A stretch of 64,000 nucleotides of DNA from Microtetraspora malaysiensis (GTDB lineage: Bacteria > Actinomycetota > Actinomycetes > Streptosporangiales > Streptosporangiaceae). The notes below the pieces were generated by a model. That model did no database searches and was not told the DNA's origin. It saw nothing but the letters and a program-made list of their open reading frames with translations. Made by a program: the position numbers and the translations under genes. The stretch is taken from assembly GCF_001528665.1 (NCBI RefSeq), contig NZ_BBYJ01000014.1, positions 178,181-242,180 of the forward strand. The letters are read 5' to 3'. Shown here piece by piece: positions 27,651-35,779 of the stretch; the first letter of the stretch is position 1; every line of letters begins with the position of its first letter.

Positions 27651-27843
27651 ATGCACGACAGCCCTGCGAACACGAGAGCGACGGTCATCCGCGACGCGGG
27701 AGACGCCGCCGCCCTCATCGACACCCTCAAGCGCCTGAGCCCCCGGGCGAACTGGATCTGGTTCCTCGCCCTGGCGGGCCTGTTCCTGGACGCCTACTCC
27801 AACGCGGCGCTGGGCGCCGGCCTGTCCCCCATGGTCAAGCAGC
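27651..27843 (+). pseudogene. N-terminal remnant of an MFS transporter
   Basis: From the ATG the frame codes for about 64 residues, with LKRLSPRANWIWFLALAGLF, LDAYSNAALGAGLSPMVKQL: the cytoplasmic arm and first membrane helix of sugar-porter-type MFS proteins. After Gln-Leu the sequence changes abruptly to the middle of an FAD oxidase in another frame, so nearly 400 residues are lost. The original was probably the first gene after the GlpP leader. Confidence 0.75.
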
Positions 27844-27844
27844 T

Positions 27845-28501
27845 ATGTACGACGCGCACGAGAGCGGCACCCACTTCGGCGAGCCGGGCACCAACCTGCT
27901 GCTCATCGCCGACGAGGGGGACCCGGCGCTGGTGGACGCCGCCATGGCCGTGGTCGAGGAGGTCTGCGCGGAGCGGGCGCCGGTGACGCTCGACGGCCAG
28001 GCGGTGCTCGCCCGCTGGCTGGACGAGCGGATGCTCGTCGGCAAGTCCGGCGACGGCTTCGCCAAGGGCCCCGGCTTCGTCGCGGACACCTGCGAGATCG
28101 CCGCCCCCTGGTCGTCCCTTTCGGCGATCTACGACGAGGTGGTCGCGGCCATCGAGGCGGTGCCGGGGACGCTGCGCGCCTCCGCCCACCAGTCGCACGC
28201 GTACACCGACGGCGCCTGCATTTACTTCTCGCTGCGGGGCGACGTGGAGCGGACCCGCCGACGCGAGTGGTACCGGGCCGCGTGGGACGCCGCGAACGCG
28301 GTGCTCATCCGGCACGGCGCGGCGATCAGCCACCACCACGGCGTCGGCCTGCTGCGCTCGCCGTACATGGAGCGCGCGCTGGGTGGCGGCTTCGCCACCC
28401 TGGTGGCGGTGAAGCAGGCACTCGACCCGGCCGGGATCATGAACCCCGGGAAGCTGGGGCTGCCCAGCCGTTTCGGGGCCGGACCGTACGAGCAGCGCTA
28501 A
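27845..28501 (+). pseudogene. C-terminal fragment of an FAD-binding oxidase (alkyl-DHAP synthase / glycolate oxidase type)
   Basis: From the junction the frame reads MYDAHESGTHFGEPGTNLLL, then ASAHQSHAYTDGACIYFSLRG, ISHHHGVGLLRSPYMERAL and LDPAGIMNPGKLGLPSRF. These are the cap and C-terminal blocks of the FAD-linked oxidase family, including the HHHG histidines and the DPxGIMNPGK tail. The FAD-binding N-terminal half (about 300 residues) is missing. An ATG at 27845 could still give a 218-residue protein, but it cannot bind FAD normally. The neighbouring glpP gene suggests a glycerol-3-phosphate oxidising role before the deletion. Confidence 0.8.
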
Positions 28502-28517
28502 CGAATAAGGTGGATCG

Positions 28518-29105
28518 GTGACCATTCGTCCGAAACGTCCCGTTGATCGGCGGCTGCTGGCCGCGCTTGCGGAGCATCCGGTTATGGCGTCGCTGGTCGG
28601 TGTCGAGATGGCGGACCGGTTCACCACGACCTCGACCCCGCTCGGCGACCTGGAGGCGACGGTCCGGCGGACGGCCGCGGCCGGCAAGATCGTGTTCGTC
28701 AACATGGACTCGACGCCCGGCCTGGGCCACGACCCCGGCGCCCTGACCTACCTCAAGGGCATCGGGGCGGTCGGGATCTGCTCCACCCGAGCGGCGATCA
28801 TCGAGCGGGCGACCGGCCTGGGCCTGCTGTCCATGCAGAAGGTGTTCGTGACCGACCGCTCCAACCTGCACCGCAGCCTCCAGTCCATCGCCCGGTCCCA
28901 TCCGGACCTGGTCCAGCTCATGCCGGCGGTCGTGCTGCCCTACGTGGAACGGCAGGCCAAGGAGCTGGGGGTGCCCTACCTGGCCGCCGGGTTCGTCCAG
29001 AGCCCGGCGGACGTGGTCGCGGCGCTCGGCCACGGCGCCGCCGGGGTCTGCACGTCGGACGAGAACCTGTGGGAGCTGCGCCGGTCGGCCCTGCGCGCCT
29101 CCTGA
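28518..29105 (+). CDS. glpP: Glycerol-3-phosphate-responsive antiterminator GlpP
   Basis: A 195-residue RNA-binding protein of the GlpP family, a TIM-barrel-like fold that senses glycerol-3-phosphate and prevents termination in target leaders. Visible blocks are IVFVNMDSTPGLGHDPGALTYL, GIGAVGICSTRAAIIERA, LLSMQKVFVTDRSNL and VPYLAAGFVQSPADVVAALG-HGAAGVCTS. GTG start with AAGGTGG upstream, 16 bases after the oxidase fragment. The terminator in its own operon leader is the obvious target. Confidence 0.88.
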   Translation: MTIRPKRPVDRRLLAALAEHPVMASLVGVEMADRFTTTSTPLGDLEATVRRTAAAGKIVFVNMDSTPGLGHDPGALTYLKGIGAVGICSTRAAIIERATGLGLLSMQKVFVTDRSNLHRSLQSIARSHPDLVQLMPAVVLPYVERQAKELGVPYLAAGFVQSPADVVAALGHGAAGVCTSDENLWELRRSALRAS

Positions 29106-29216
29106 ACCACCTCCCCGCCCGCCCCGGCGGGTGTCACGTACCGCACCCGCCCGCGTCGTGCGTCCGCGTCGCCTCCCCACGCCCAAAGGCGGGGTCCTCA
29201 GGCTCAAGGAGATTCG

Positions 29217-30206
29217 ATGACACCGGTGACACCGGACCTGTCCGGTCCGCGACCGGGGACACCGTCGCCGCCGGTTCCCGGCGAGCCGCCCGTACCGGCA
29301 GGCGGGCCGGGCGAGACGGCGTCCGGCGCGGCGGCGCGGGCGGGCGGCGGCACGCGGCTGATGGCGGTCGCGCCACCCGTGTTCGTCGTGCTGTGGAGCA
29401 GCGCGTTCATCGCCGGCATCCCGGGGGTCACAGCCGCTCCGCCGCTGCTCCTGATGTTCGCGCGCTTCGCCCTGGCCGGAGCGCTGCTCACCGCGTACGC
29501 GCTGATCACCCGGGCGCCGTGGCCGCGCGGCCGGGCCCTGGCGCACATCGCCGTCTCGGGCCTGCTGATCCAGGCCGTGCAGTTCGGCGCCTTCTACACC
29601 GCGCTCGGCATGGGCTTCCCCGCCGCCGTCATCTCACTCGTGCAGGGGCTCAGCCCGGTCGTCGTCGTGCTGGCCTCCCGGTTCCTCGGCGAGACGGTCT
29701 CCCGGCGGCAGGCTCTCGGCTTCGTCCTCGGCGCGGCGGGTGTGGTCCTCGCGGTCGCCGACCGGGTGAGCCTCTCCGCCTGGGGCGTGGCGCTGTGCCT
29801 GGTCGGGCTGTCCGGGCTGAGCGCCGGCACCCTCTACCAGAAGCGCTTCGTCCCGGTCATGGACGTCCGCACCGGGACCGCCGTGCAACTGCTGGCCAGC
29901 GCCCCGGCGGTCGGGTTGGCGTGCGTCGCGCTGGAAACCCCGCGGGTGTCGGACTGGGCGGCCTTCGGCGGATCGGTCGCCTGGATGGTCGTGGTGAACT
30001 CCATCGCGGCGTTCATCCTGCTCAACACGATGCTGCTCCGCTGGTCCGCCGGCCGCGTGAGCACCCTGTTCTTCCTGACCCCCTCGGTGACGGCGGTGCT
30101 GGCCTGGCTGATCGTCGGCCAGACGCTGCACCCGCTCGCCGTCGCCGGGCTGGCCCTCGGCGCCGCCGGCGTCCTGCTCGCCAACCATCGGGCCTCCGCG
30201 ACGTAG
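29217..30206 (+). CDS. EamA/DMT-family transporter
   Basis: A 329-residue drug/metabolite-type carrier with about ten membrane helices and two EamA repeats (VVLWSSAFIAGIPGVTAAPP; ALGMGFPAAVISLVQGLSPV; and FILLNTMLLRWSAGRVSTLFFL, LAWLIVGQTLHPLA). A Pro/Gly-rich cytoplasmic tail of about 45 residues precedes helix 1, longer than usual. AAGGAG precedes the ATG. It may form a unit with the zinc alcohol dehydrogenase 83 bases downstream. The substrate is unknown. Confidence 0.87.
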   Translation: MTPVTPDLSGPRPGTPSPPVPGEPPVPAGGPGETASGAAARAGGGTRLMAVAPPVFVVLWSSAFIAGIPGVTAAPPLLLMFARFALAGALLTAYALITRAPWPRGRALAHIAVSGLLIQAVQFGAFYTALGMGFPAAVISLVQGLSPVVVVLASRFLGETVSRRQALGFVLGAAGVVLAVADRVSLSAWGVALCLVGLSGLSAGTLYQKRFVPVMDVRTGTAVQLLASAPAVGLACVALETPRVSDWAAFGGSVAWMVVVNSIAAFILLNTMLLRWSAGRVSTLFFLTPSVTAVLAWLIVGQTLHPLAVAGLALGAAGVLLANHRASAT

Positions 30207-30289
30207 CCGGCCGGCCCGTGTTTCCCCGGCGTCCCGGCGAGGCGCCGCCGAACACAATCCCCCGGAAACCCCCCTGGAGAGATGAGATT

Positions 30290-31399
30290 ATGAGGATCCG
30301 CGGAGCCGTTCTGGAGGAGGTCGGCCGGGCCCGCCCCTATGCCGCCTCCCGGCCGCTGTCGATCTGCGAGCTGGAACTGGCCCCGCCCGGACCCGGCGAG
30401 GTCCTGGTCCGGATCGAGGCCGCGGGCGTCTGCCACTCGGACCTGTCCGTCGTCGACGGAACACGGGTGCGGCCCGTCCCCATGCTCCTGGGCCACGAGG
30501 CGGCCGGTCGGGTGGAGCGGGCCGGCCCCGGCGTCGACGACATCGAGGCCGGACAGCGGGTCGTCATGACCTTCCTGCCGCGCTGCGGCGCCTGCGAGGG
30601 CTGCGCCACCGACGGGGTGACACCGTGCGTCCGCGGCAGCGCGGCGAACAACGCGGGGACGCTGCTGTCGCGCGGCGTCCGCCTGCGCCGTGACGGCGCG
30701 CCGGTCCTGCACCACCTCGGGGTCTCCGGCTTCGCCACCCACGCCGTCGTCGACCGGCACTCGGTCGTCCCGGTGGACGACGACGTCCCTCCCGAGGTCG
30801 CCGCGGTCCTCGGCTGCGCCGTCCTGACCGGCGGCGGCGCGGTCAACGCCGGCCGGCCCGCCCCGGGCCAGACGGTGACGGTCGTCGGGCTCGGCGGGGT
30901 CGGCATGGCCGCGCTGATCACCGCCCTCGCCGTGGACGGCGTCACGGTCATCGGGGTCGACGGCAACCCGGACAAGCTCGCCGCCGCGCGGAGGCTGGGC
31001 GCGCACGCGACGTACCGCCCGGCCGAGCTGGCCGCGTCCGGGATCAGGGCGCCGATCGTGATCGAAGCGGCCGGGAACGTGCGGGCCTTCGAGGCCGCCG
31101 TCGCCGCGACCGCTCCCGGCGGCCGTACCGTCACCGTCGGGCTCCCGGCGCCCGACGCGCGGTCGTCGATCTCGCCGCTCGGGCTGGTGGCGGAGGGCCG
31201 GACCATCGTCGGAAGCTACCTCGGCTCGGCGGTTCCCGCCCGCGACATCCCGGTCTTCGTCCGGATGTGGCGCGAGGGCAGGCTCCCGGTCGAGGCGCTG
31301 GTGTCGGCGCGGATCCGGCTCTCCGACGTGAACGAGGCGATGGACCAGCTCGCCGACGGGACGGTCATCCGGCAGGTCATCGTGTTCGACGCGTTCTGA
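30290..31399 (+). CDS. Zinc-dependent alcohol dehydrogenase (MDR superfamily)
   Basis: A 369-residue enzyme of the class III/benzyl-alcohol dehydrogenase type that oxidises an alcohol with NAD. The catalytic zinc Cys is in AAGVCHSDLSVVDG and the His-Glu pair in LLGHEAAGRVE. The structural zinc site CGACEGCATDGVTPC has all four cysteines. The coenzyme loop is VTVVGLGGVGMAAL, followed by an Asp (GVDGN) that indicates NAD. The start is the second of two close ATGs (30290), in frame, with GGAGAG upstream. Confidence 0.88.
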   Translation: MRIRGAVLEEVGRARPYAASRPLSICELELAPPGPGEVLVRIEAAGVCHSDLSVVDGTRVRPVPMLLGHEAAGRVERAGPGVDDIEAGQRVVMTFLPRCGACEGCATDGVTPCVRGSAANNAGTLLSRGVRLRRDGAPVLHHLGVSGFATHAVVDRHSVVPVDDDVPPEVAAVLGCAVLTGGGAVNAGRPAPGQTVTVVGLGGVGMAALITALAVDGVTVIGVDGNPDKLAAARRLGAHATYRPAELAASGIRAPIVIEAAGNVRAFEAAVAATAPGGRTVTVGLPAPDARSSISPLGLVAEGRTIVGSYLGSAVPARDIPVFVRMWREGRLPVEALVSARIRLSDVNEAMDQLADGTVIRQVIVFDAF

Positions 31400-31423
31400 T
31401 TGCGCTCGCTCCGCTCGCGCGGC

Positions 31424-31522
31424 TCGGGGCGCCCTCAGTCGATGTCTTCCCTCGTCGCTCGGAGTCACTCGTCCCTCGCTCCCCACTCGCTCCTCAGTCC
31501 AGACACCGCCGCGCCCCGAGCG
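31424..31522 (+). terminator. Long-range inverted repeat downstream of the alcohol dehydrogenase gene
   Basis: GCTCGGGGCGC near 31425 and GCGCCCCGAGC near 31512 are exact complements separated by about 75 bases of CTCGCT-rich repeats. The pair lies between convergent genes. A transcript end is possible but the loop is long. Confidence 0.35.
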
Positions 31523-31600
31523 TGATGGTTGGGCACCGTAATTCGCTGCCCCGGCCGGTCAGCGCCAGCGCCAAACCGGTCGGGCACGTCCGCCTCGGGG

Positions 31601-32260
31601 TCAGCACCAGGTGTAGAGGTGCTCGGGGCGGCCGGTCGCGCCGTACCTGAGCGTCATGGCGACCCGTCCGGACTCGGTGAGGCCCGCGAGGTACCGCTGC
31701 GCGGTGGCCCGCGAGACGCCGATGCGGGCGGCGATCTCCGCCGCCGACAGCGGGTTCTCGCTGGCCTGCAGGATGTCGGCGATCAGGCGGACGGTGACCG
31801 GGGAGTGCCCCTTCGGCCCGCGCGCGGGGGCCTGGTCGACGCGGTGCAGCGCGCGCATCGCCTCGTCGATGGACGACTGGTTCATGCCCGTCGACGAGCC
31901 CAGCAGGCGGCGGTAGCGCGCGTACCCCCTGAGCCGGTTGCCCAGGTCCTGCGCGCCGAAGGGCTTGATCACATAGTGCAGGGCTCCCCTGGAGAGGGCG
32001 GCGCGCACGGAGGCGGCGTCGTCGGCCGCGGTCAGCACGATGACGTCGGCGGACAGCTCCCGGATCAGGTCCAGCCCGGACCCGTCGGGGAGATAGACGT
32101 CCAGCAGGACGAGGTCGGGGCGGAGCCGGGCGGCCAGCTCTGACGCCGCCGCGGCGGTGTGGGCCTGCCCCGCCACCCGGAACCCGGGGACGAGCTCGAC
32201 GAACCCGGCGTGGACCTGGGCCACGCGGAAGTCGTCGTCGACCACGAGCACATCGATCAA
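31601..32260 (-). CDS. CitB/DcuR-type response regulator
   Basis: A 219-residue regulator. The receiver domain has VVDDDFR (acidic pocket), LVLLDVYLPDGSGLD (phospho-acceptor Asp) and VIKPFG (Lys). The C-terminal part (ENPLSAAEIAARIGVSRATAQRYLAGL) is a helix-turn-helix as in CitB/DcuR/DpiA. Its ATG overlaps the kinase stop by 4 bases. The pair faces away from the ABC importer genes that start 150 bases beyond the kinase, which it probably controls. Confidence 0.9.
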   Translation of the reverse strand: MIDVLVVDDDFRVAQVHAGFVELVPGFRVAGQAHTAAAASELAARLRPDLVLLDVYLPDGSGLDLIRELSADVIVLTAADDAASVRAALSRGALHYVIKPFGAQDLGNRLRGYARYRRLLGSSTGMNQSSIDEAMRALHRVDQAPARGPKGHSPVTVRLIADILQASENPLSAAEIAARIGVSRATAQRYLAGLTESGRVAMTLRYGATGRPEHLYTWC

Positions 32261-33924
32261 CTCAGGACCCCCGGCAGACGAGCGAGGAACATGGTGCCAT
32301 CCCGTTCGGACCGGGGCGTGCGGCCGGGCGGCTCGGACGGCCGCGCCGCGTCGGCGCGCTCCGTCTCCCCCACGGTCACGACGGCTCCGTGACCGAGGAC
32401 GATGTCTCCGCCGCGGGCCCGGGCGACCTGACGCGCCAGCGCCAGGCCGAGTCCGCGCGGCCGATCTCCGCTCTTGGTGGTGAAGCCGTCCTCGAACACC
32501 GCCTCGGCGAGCTCCGGCGGGACGCCCTCCCCGGAGTCCGTCACCGTGACGTGCAGGTCGGCGCCGTCGCGGAGCAGCTCCACCTCGACGTGCGCCGGCC
32601 GGTCGGGCCCCTCCTGGGCCGCCTCGAGCGCGTTGTCGACCAGGTTCCCGACGACCGTCGTCACGTCCAGAGGGCTGACGATCTCGCCGGGCGCCCAGCT
32701 CCCCGGCGCCACGATGAAGCGGATGCCGCGCTCCGCCGCGACGGCGGCCTTGGCCGCGAGGAAGGCCAGCAGGTGCGGGTCGGTGATGACGTCCCCGGCC
32801 GCGCCGGGGACCGCGGCGAGCGGCTCCACCGTGAGCATGTGCAGGTAGTCGGCGGCCTGCTCGTGATGGCCGAGTTGCAGCAGGCCGGCGACGGTGTGCA
32901 GCCGGTTGGCGTGCTCGTGCCGCTGCGCCCTGAGCGCGTCGAGCAGGTCGCGTTCCGCGTGCAGCTCCCGGGTGAGCTTCTCAAGGTCGGTGCGGTCGCG
33001 CAGGGTCAGGACGGTGCCGAGCTCCCGGCCCTCCCTGCGCACCTGCCGCCGCCCGACCACGAGCACGCGGTCGTCCGCGACGACGAGCTGGCTGGCGGCC
33101 TCGTCCGCGCCGCCGAGCGCGGCCTGCAGCCGGGGCGGCAGCGGCAGATCACGGAAGGGCCGGCCCAGGACCTCCGGTGACTCCTCCCCCAGCCCGAGGA
33201 GCCTGACCGCCTCGGCGTTGCACACGGTGACCCGGCCGTCGGCGTCCACCGCGAGCACGCCCTCACCGATGCCGTGCAGCACCGCCTCGCGCTGCGAGAT
33301 GAGCTCTCCGAGCTCGGACGGCTCCAACCCCAGCGTCTGGCGGCGCAGGCGGTGACCGATCGCGGCCGAGCCGACCACCCCGAGCAGCAGCGCCGCCCCG
33401 GTGAAAAGGGCGGCCAGCACGAGGACCCGTCCCACGCGCACGTGGATCTGCTGGACGGCGAAGCCCACGCTGACCTCGCCGACGATCCGGCCGTCCGGCG
33501 TCCGCAACGGCACCTTGCCCCGCGCCGACAGGCCGAGCGTCCCCTGCTCGACCGTCACCACGTCGCGCCCGGACAGCGGCCCCGACGGGTCGGTGCTGAC
33601 CCGCCTGCCGATCAGCTCGGTGCGCGGGTGCGACAGGCGGATGCCGCGCCGGTCGGTGACGACCACGAACAGCGCTCCGGTGGCCGCCCGCACCGCCTCC
33701 GCCCTCGGCTGGATCAGGTGCGCGGGGTCGTCCAGCGCCGCGGCGACCGCGACGGAGGGGTCGGCGGCCAGCGCCCGGGCCACCGACACCGCGCGCTCGC
33801 CGTACTGGACGGTCAGCTCATCGCGCATGAGCCACGCGGCCAGCGCGAAGCCGGAGCCCGCGACCAGCATGACGACGACGATCTGCAGCGCGAGCACCTG
33901 ATGGGCGAAACGGAGCGAGCGCAC
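32257..33924 (-). CDS. CitA/DcuS-type sensor histidine kinase
   Basis: A 555-residue membrane kinase. A first membrane helix (residues 10-31) is followed by an extracytoplasmic sCache/PAS domain (about 35-170) with FVVVTDRRGIRLSHP and GRIVGEVSVGF, then a second helix (about 177-200), a cytoplasmic PAS (EGVLAVDADGRVTVCN) and a CitA-type dimerisation box RAQRHEHANRLHTVAGLLQLG with the phospho-His. The ATPase has VGNLVDNALEA, DSGEGVPPE and GLGLALARQVA. A roughly 35-residue Arg/Pro-rich insert breaks the last ATPase strand. The family senses carboxylates and related small molecules. Confidence 0.9.
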   Translation of the reverse strand: MRSLRFAHQVLALQIVVVMLVAGSGFALAAWLMRDELTVQYGERAVSVARALAADPSVAVAAALDDPAHLIQPRAEAVRAATGALFVVVTDRRGIRLSHPRTELIGRRVSTDPSGPLSGRDVVTVEQGTLGLSARGKVPLRTPDGRIVGEVSVGFAVQQIHVRVGRVLVLAALFTGAALLLGVVGSAAIGHRLRRQTLGLEPSELGELISQREAVLHGIGEGVLAVDADGRVTVCNAEAVRLLGLGEESPEVLGRPFRDLPLPPRLQAALGGADEAASQLVVADDRVLVVGRRQVRREGRELGTVLTLRDRTDLEKLTRELHAERDLLDALRAQRHEHANRLHTVAGLLQLGHHEQAADYLHMLTVEPLAAVPGAAGDVITDPHLLAFLAAKAAVAAERGIRFIVAPGSWAPGEIVSPLDVTTVVGNLVDNALEAAQEGPDRPAHVEVELLRDGADLHVTVTDSGEGVPPELAEAVFEDGFTTKSGDRPRGLGLALARQVARARGGDIVLGHGAVVTVGETERADAARPSEPPGRTPRSERDGTMFLARLPGVLS

Positions 33925-34074
33925 GCGTGCACGTTAGCCGAGGTGAGGCGCGAAAGGACCGTGCGGATAAAGCGCAAAACCCCGGCAATCGCGGTTAACA
34001 GCGCGAAAGATGACTTGCGCGGCTTAGCTGCGCAAGGGTTCACCGCGTCCCGGCCGCTCCGTACGGTCCCGGCC

Positions 34075-34890
34075 ATGACATCCGAAACTGTGCCGGTGAT
34101 CGAACTCGTCGGCGCGACGAAACGGTTCCGGTCCGCGTCGGGCGGCGTTCACACCGCCGTACGCGATCTGGACCTCACCGTCGCGGCGGGCGAGTTCGTC
34201 GCCGTCGTCGGTCCCACCGGGTGCGGCAAGTCCACCACCCTCTCCCTCGTCTCCGGGCTGGAGCCGCCCTCGCACGGCCGCGTCGCCGTGAACGGCCGGG
34301 AGGTGACCGGCATCCCCGAGGGCGTCGGGTACATGTTCCAGGCCGACGCCGTGTTGCCGTGGCGCACCGTGCTGGACAACGTGACCCTCGGGCCGCGCTA
34401 CCGCGGCGCCACCACGTCCGACGCCCGCGACCGCGCCCGCGACTGGGTCGGCCGGGTCGGCCTCGGCGGATTCGAGGACTACTACCCGCACCAGCTGTCC
34501 GGCGGCATGCGCAAGCGCGTCGCGCTCGCCCAGACCCTCGTCAACGAACCGCGGATCCTGCTGATGGACGAGCCGTTCTCGGCCCTGGACGTGCAGACAC
34601 GCGGGCTGATGCAGGCCGAGCTGCTGCGGCTGTGGTCCGGCACCGGCGCCGCGGTCGTCTTCGTCACACACGACCTGGAGGAGGCGCTGGTCCTCGCCGA
34701 CCGGGTCGCCGTGATGACCGCGGGGCCCGCGACGGTCAAGCAGGTCTTCGACGTACGGCTGCCGCGCCCGCGCGACGCGGAGGAGATCCGGCTGACCTCC
34801 GACTTCCTCGACGTCTACCGCGAGGTGTGGGAGTCCCTCCGCGAAGAGGTCCAGATCACCAGGGAGAGGATGTCCGGCCGTGTCGCATGA
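34075..34890 (+). CDS. ABC transporter ATP-binding protein (nitrate/sulfonate/taurine type)
   Basis: A 271-residue ATPase with Walker A GPTGCGKSTT, Q-loop YMFQADAVLPWRTVLDNV, signature LSGGMRKRVALAQ, Walker B RILLMDEPFSALD and switch His VFVTHD. It resembles SsuB/TauB and is encoded with a SsuC-type permease (11-base overlap) and an NMT1-like binding protein. Together they would import a small organic molecule across the membrane. The promoter lies in the 150-base gap shared with the divergent sensor kinase. Confidence 0.93.
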   Translation: MTSETVPVIELVGATKRFRSASGGVHTAVRDLDLTVAAGEFVAVVGPTGCGKSTTLSLVSGLEPPSHGRVAVNGREVTGIPEGVGYMFQADAVLPWRTVLDNVTLGPRYRGATTSDARDRARDWVGRVGLGGFEDYYPHQLSGGMRKRVALAQTLVNEPRILLMDEPFSALDVQTRGLMQAELLRLWSGTGAAVVFVTHDLEEALVLADRVAVMTAGPATVKQVFDVRLPRPRDAEEIRLTSDFLDVYREVWESLREEVQITRERMSGRVA

Positions 34891-35755
34891 CGTCGCCCTG
34901 CCCGGCGCCGCCGCGCCCACCGACGAGGATCTCGCCGTGTCGTCGGCCCGTGCCGCCGTCCGGCGCAGGAAGCTGGCCGTCACCGGCGTACGGCTGCTGC
35001 TCGTCGCCGTCTGGCTCGGCTCGTGGGAGTTGTCGGCCACGTACCTGATCGACCCCTTCTACTACTCCAAGCCGTCGGCGATCGGGGGGAAACTCGTCGA
35101 CTGGTTCACGCAGACGACCGCCTTCGGATCCATCTGGACGCAGATCTCGTACACGCTTCAGGAGGCCGTCGCCGGGTTCGCTCTCGGCGGCGTCGCGGGC
35201 GTGCTGCTCGGCATCGTCCTCGGGCGCAGCCGGTTCGTCGCCGACGTCCTCGCCCCGTTCATCAAGGCCGCCAACGCGATCCCCCGCATCGTGCTCGCCT
35301 CGCTGTTCGTGATCTGGTTCGGGCTCGGCATGTCCTCCAAGATCGCGACCGCGTTCATCCTGGTGTTCTTCGCGGTGTTCTTCAACGCCTTCCAGGGGGC
35401 GAGAGAGGTCGACCGGGGCCTGGTCAACAACGCCAGGATCCTCGGCGCGGGCCGCGCGCAGATCCTCTGGACGATCGTGGTGCCGAGCGCCACCTCGTGG
35501 ATCCTCGCCTCGCTCCACTCGGCGTTCGGCTTCGCCATCATCGGCGCCGTCGTCGGCGAGTACTCGGGCGCCGACAAGGGCCTCGGCCTGCTGATCAACA
35601 ACGCGCAGGGCACGTTCGACTCGGCCGGCATCTACGCCGGAATGATCATCATCACGCTGATCGCGCTGGTGGCCGAGTGGCTGCTGACGCTGCTCGAACG
35701 CCGCCTCCTCCGCTGGCGGCCCGCCGCCTCCGGCTCCCACGACGTGCAGATCTGA
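34880..35755 (+). CDS. ABC transporter permease (SsuC-like)
   Basis: A 291-residue permease with six predicted helices. The EAA loop is VDRGLVNNARILGAGRAQILWTIVVPSA, the contact with the ATPase. Other typical blocks are SYTLQEAVAGFALGGVAGVLLGI and FGFAIIGAVVGEYSGADKGLG. The start is a GTG 11 bases inside the ATPase gene with GGAGAGGA upstream, so the two are coupled. Confidence 0.92.
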   Translation: MSHDVALPGAAAPTDEDLAVSSARAAVRRRKLAVTGVRLLLVAVWLGSWELSATYLIDPFYYSKPSAIGGKLVDWFTQTTAFGSIWTQISYTLQEAVAGFALGGVAGVLLGIVLGRSRFVADVLAPFIKAANAIPRIVLASLFVIWFGLGMSSKIATAFILVFFAVFFNAFQGAREVDRGLVNNARILGAGRAQILWTIVVPSATSWILASLHSAFGFAIIGAVVGEYSGADKGLGLLINNAQGTFDSAGIYAGMIIITLIALVAEWLLTLLERRLLRWRPAASGSHDVQI

Positions 35756-35779
35756 ACCACCCGAAAGGCGACCCCCCAC

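Noticed and set aside
27578..28501. A single 307-residue gene covering the MFS/oxidase junction
   Set aside because: The frame before 27845 is not the MFS frame and has no protein character; the MFS start and oxidase end are in different frames, so this is a deletion scar.
29069..30289. The long frame before the alcohol dehydrogenase, suggesting a 776-residue fusion protein
   Set aside because: The region before 30290 is an Arg-rich shadow of the EamA transporter gene; the dehydrogenase has its own ATG and ribosome site.
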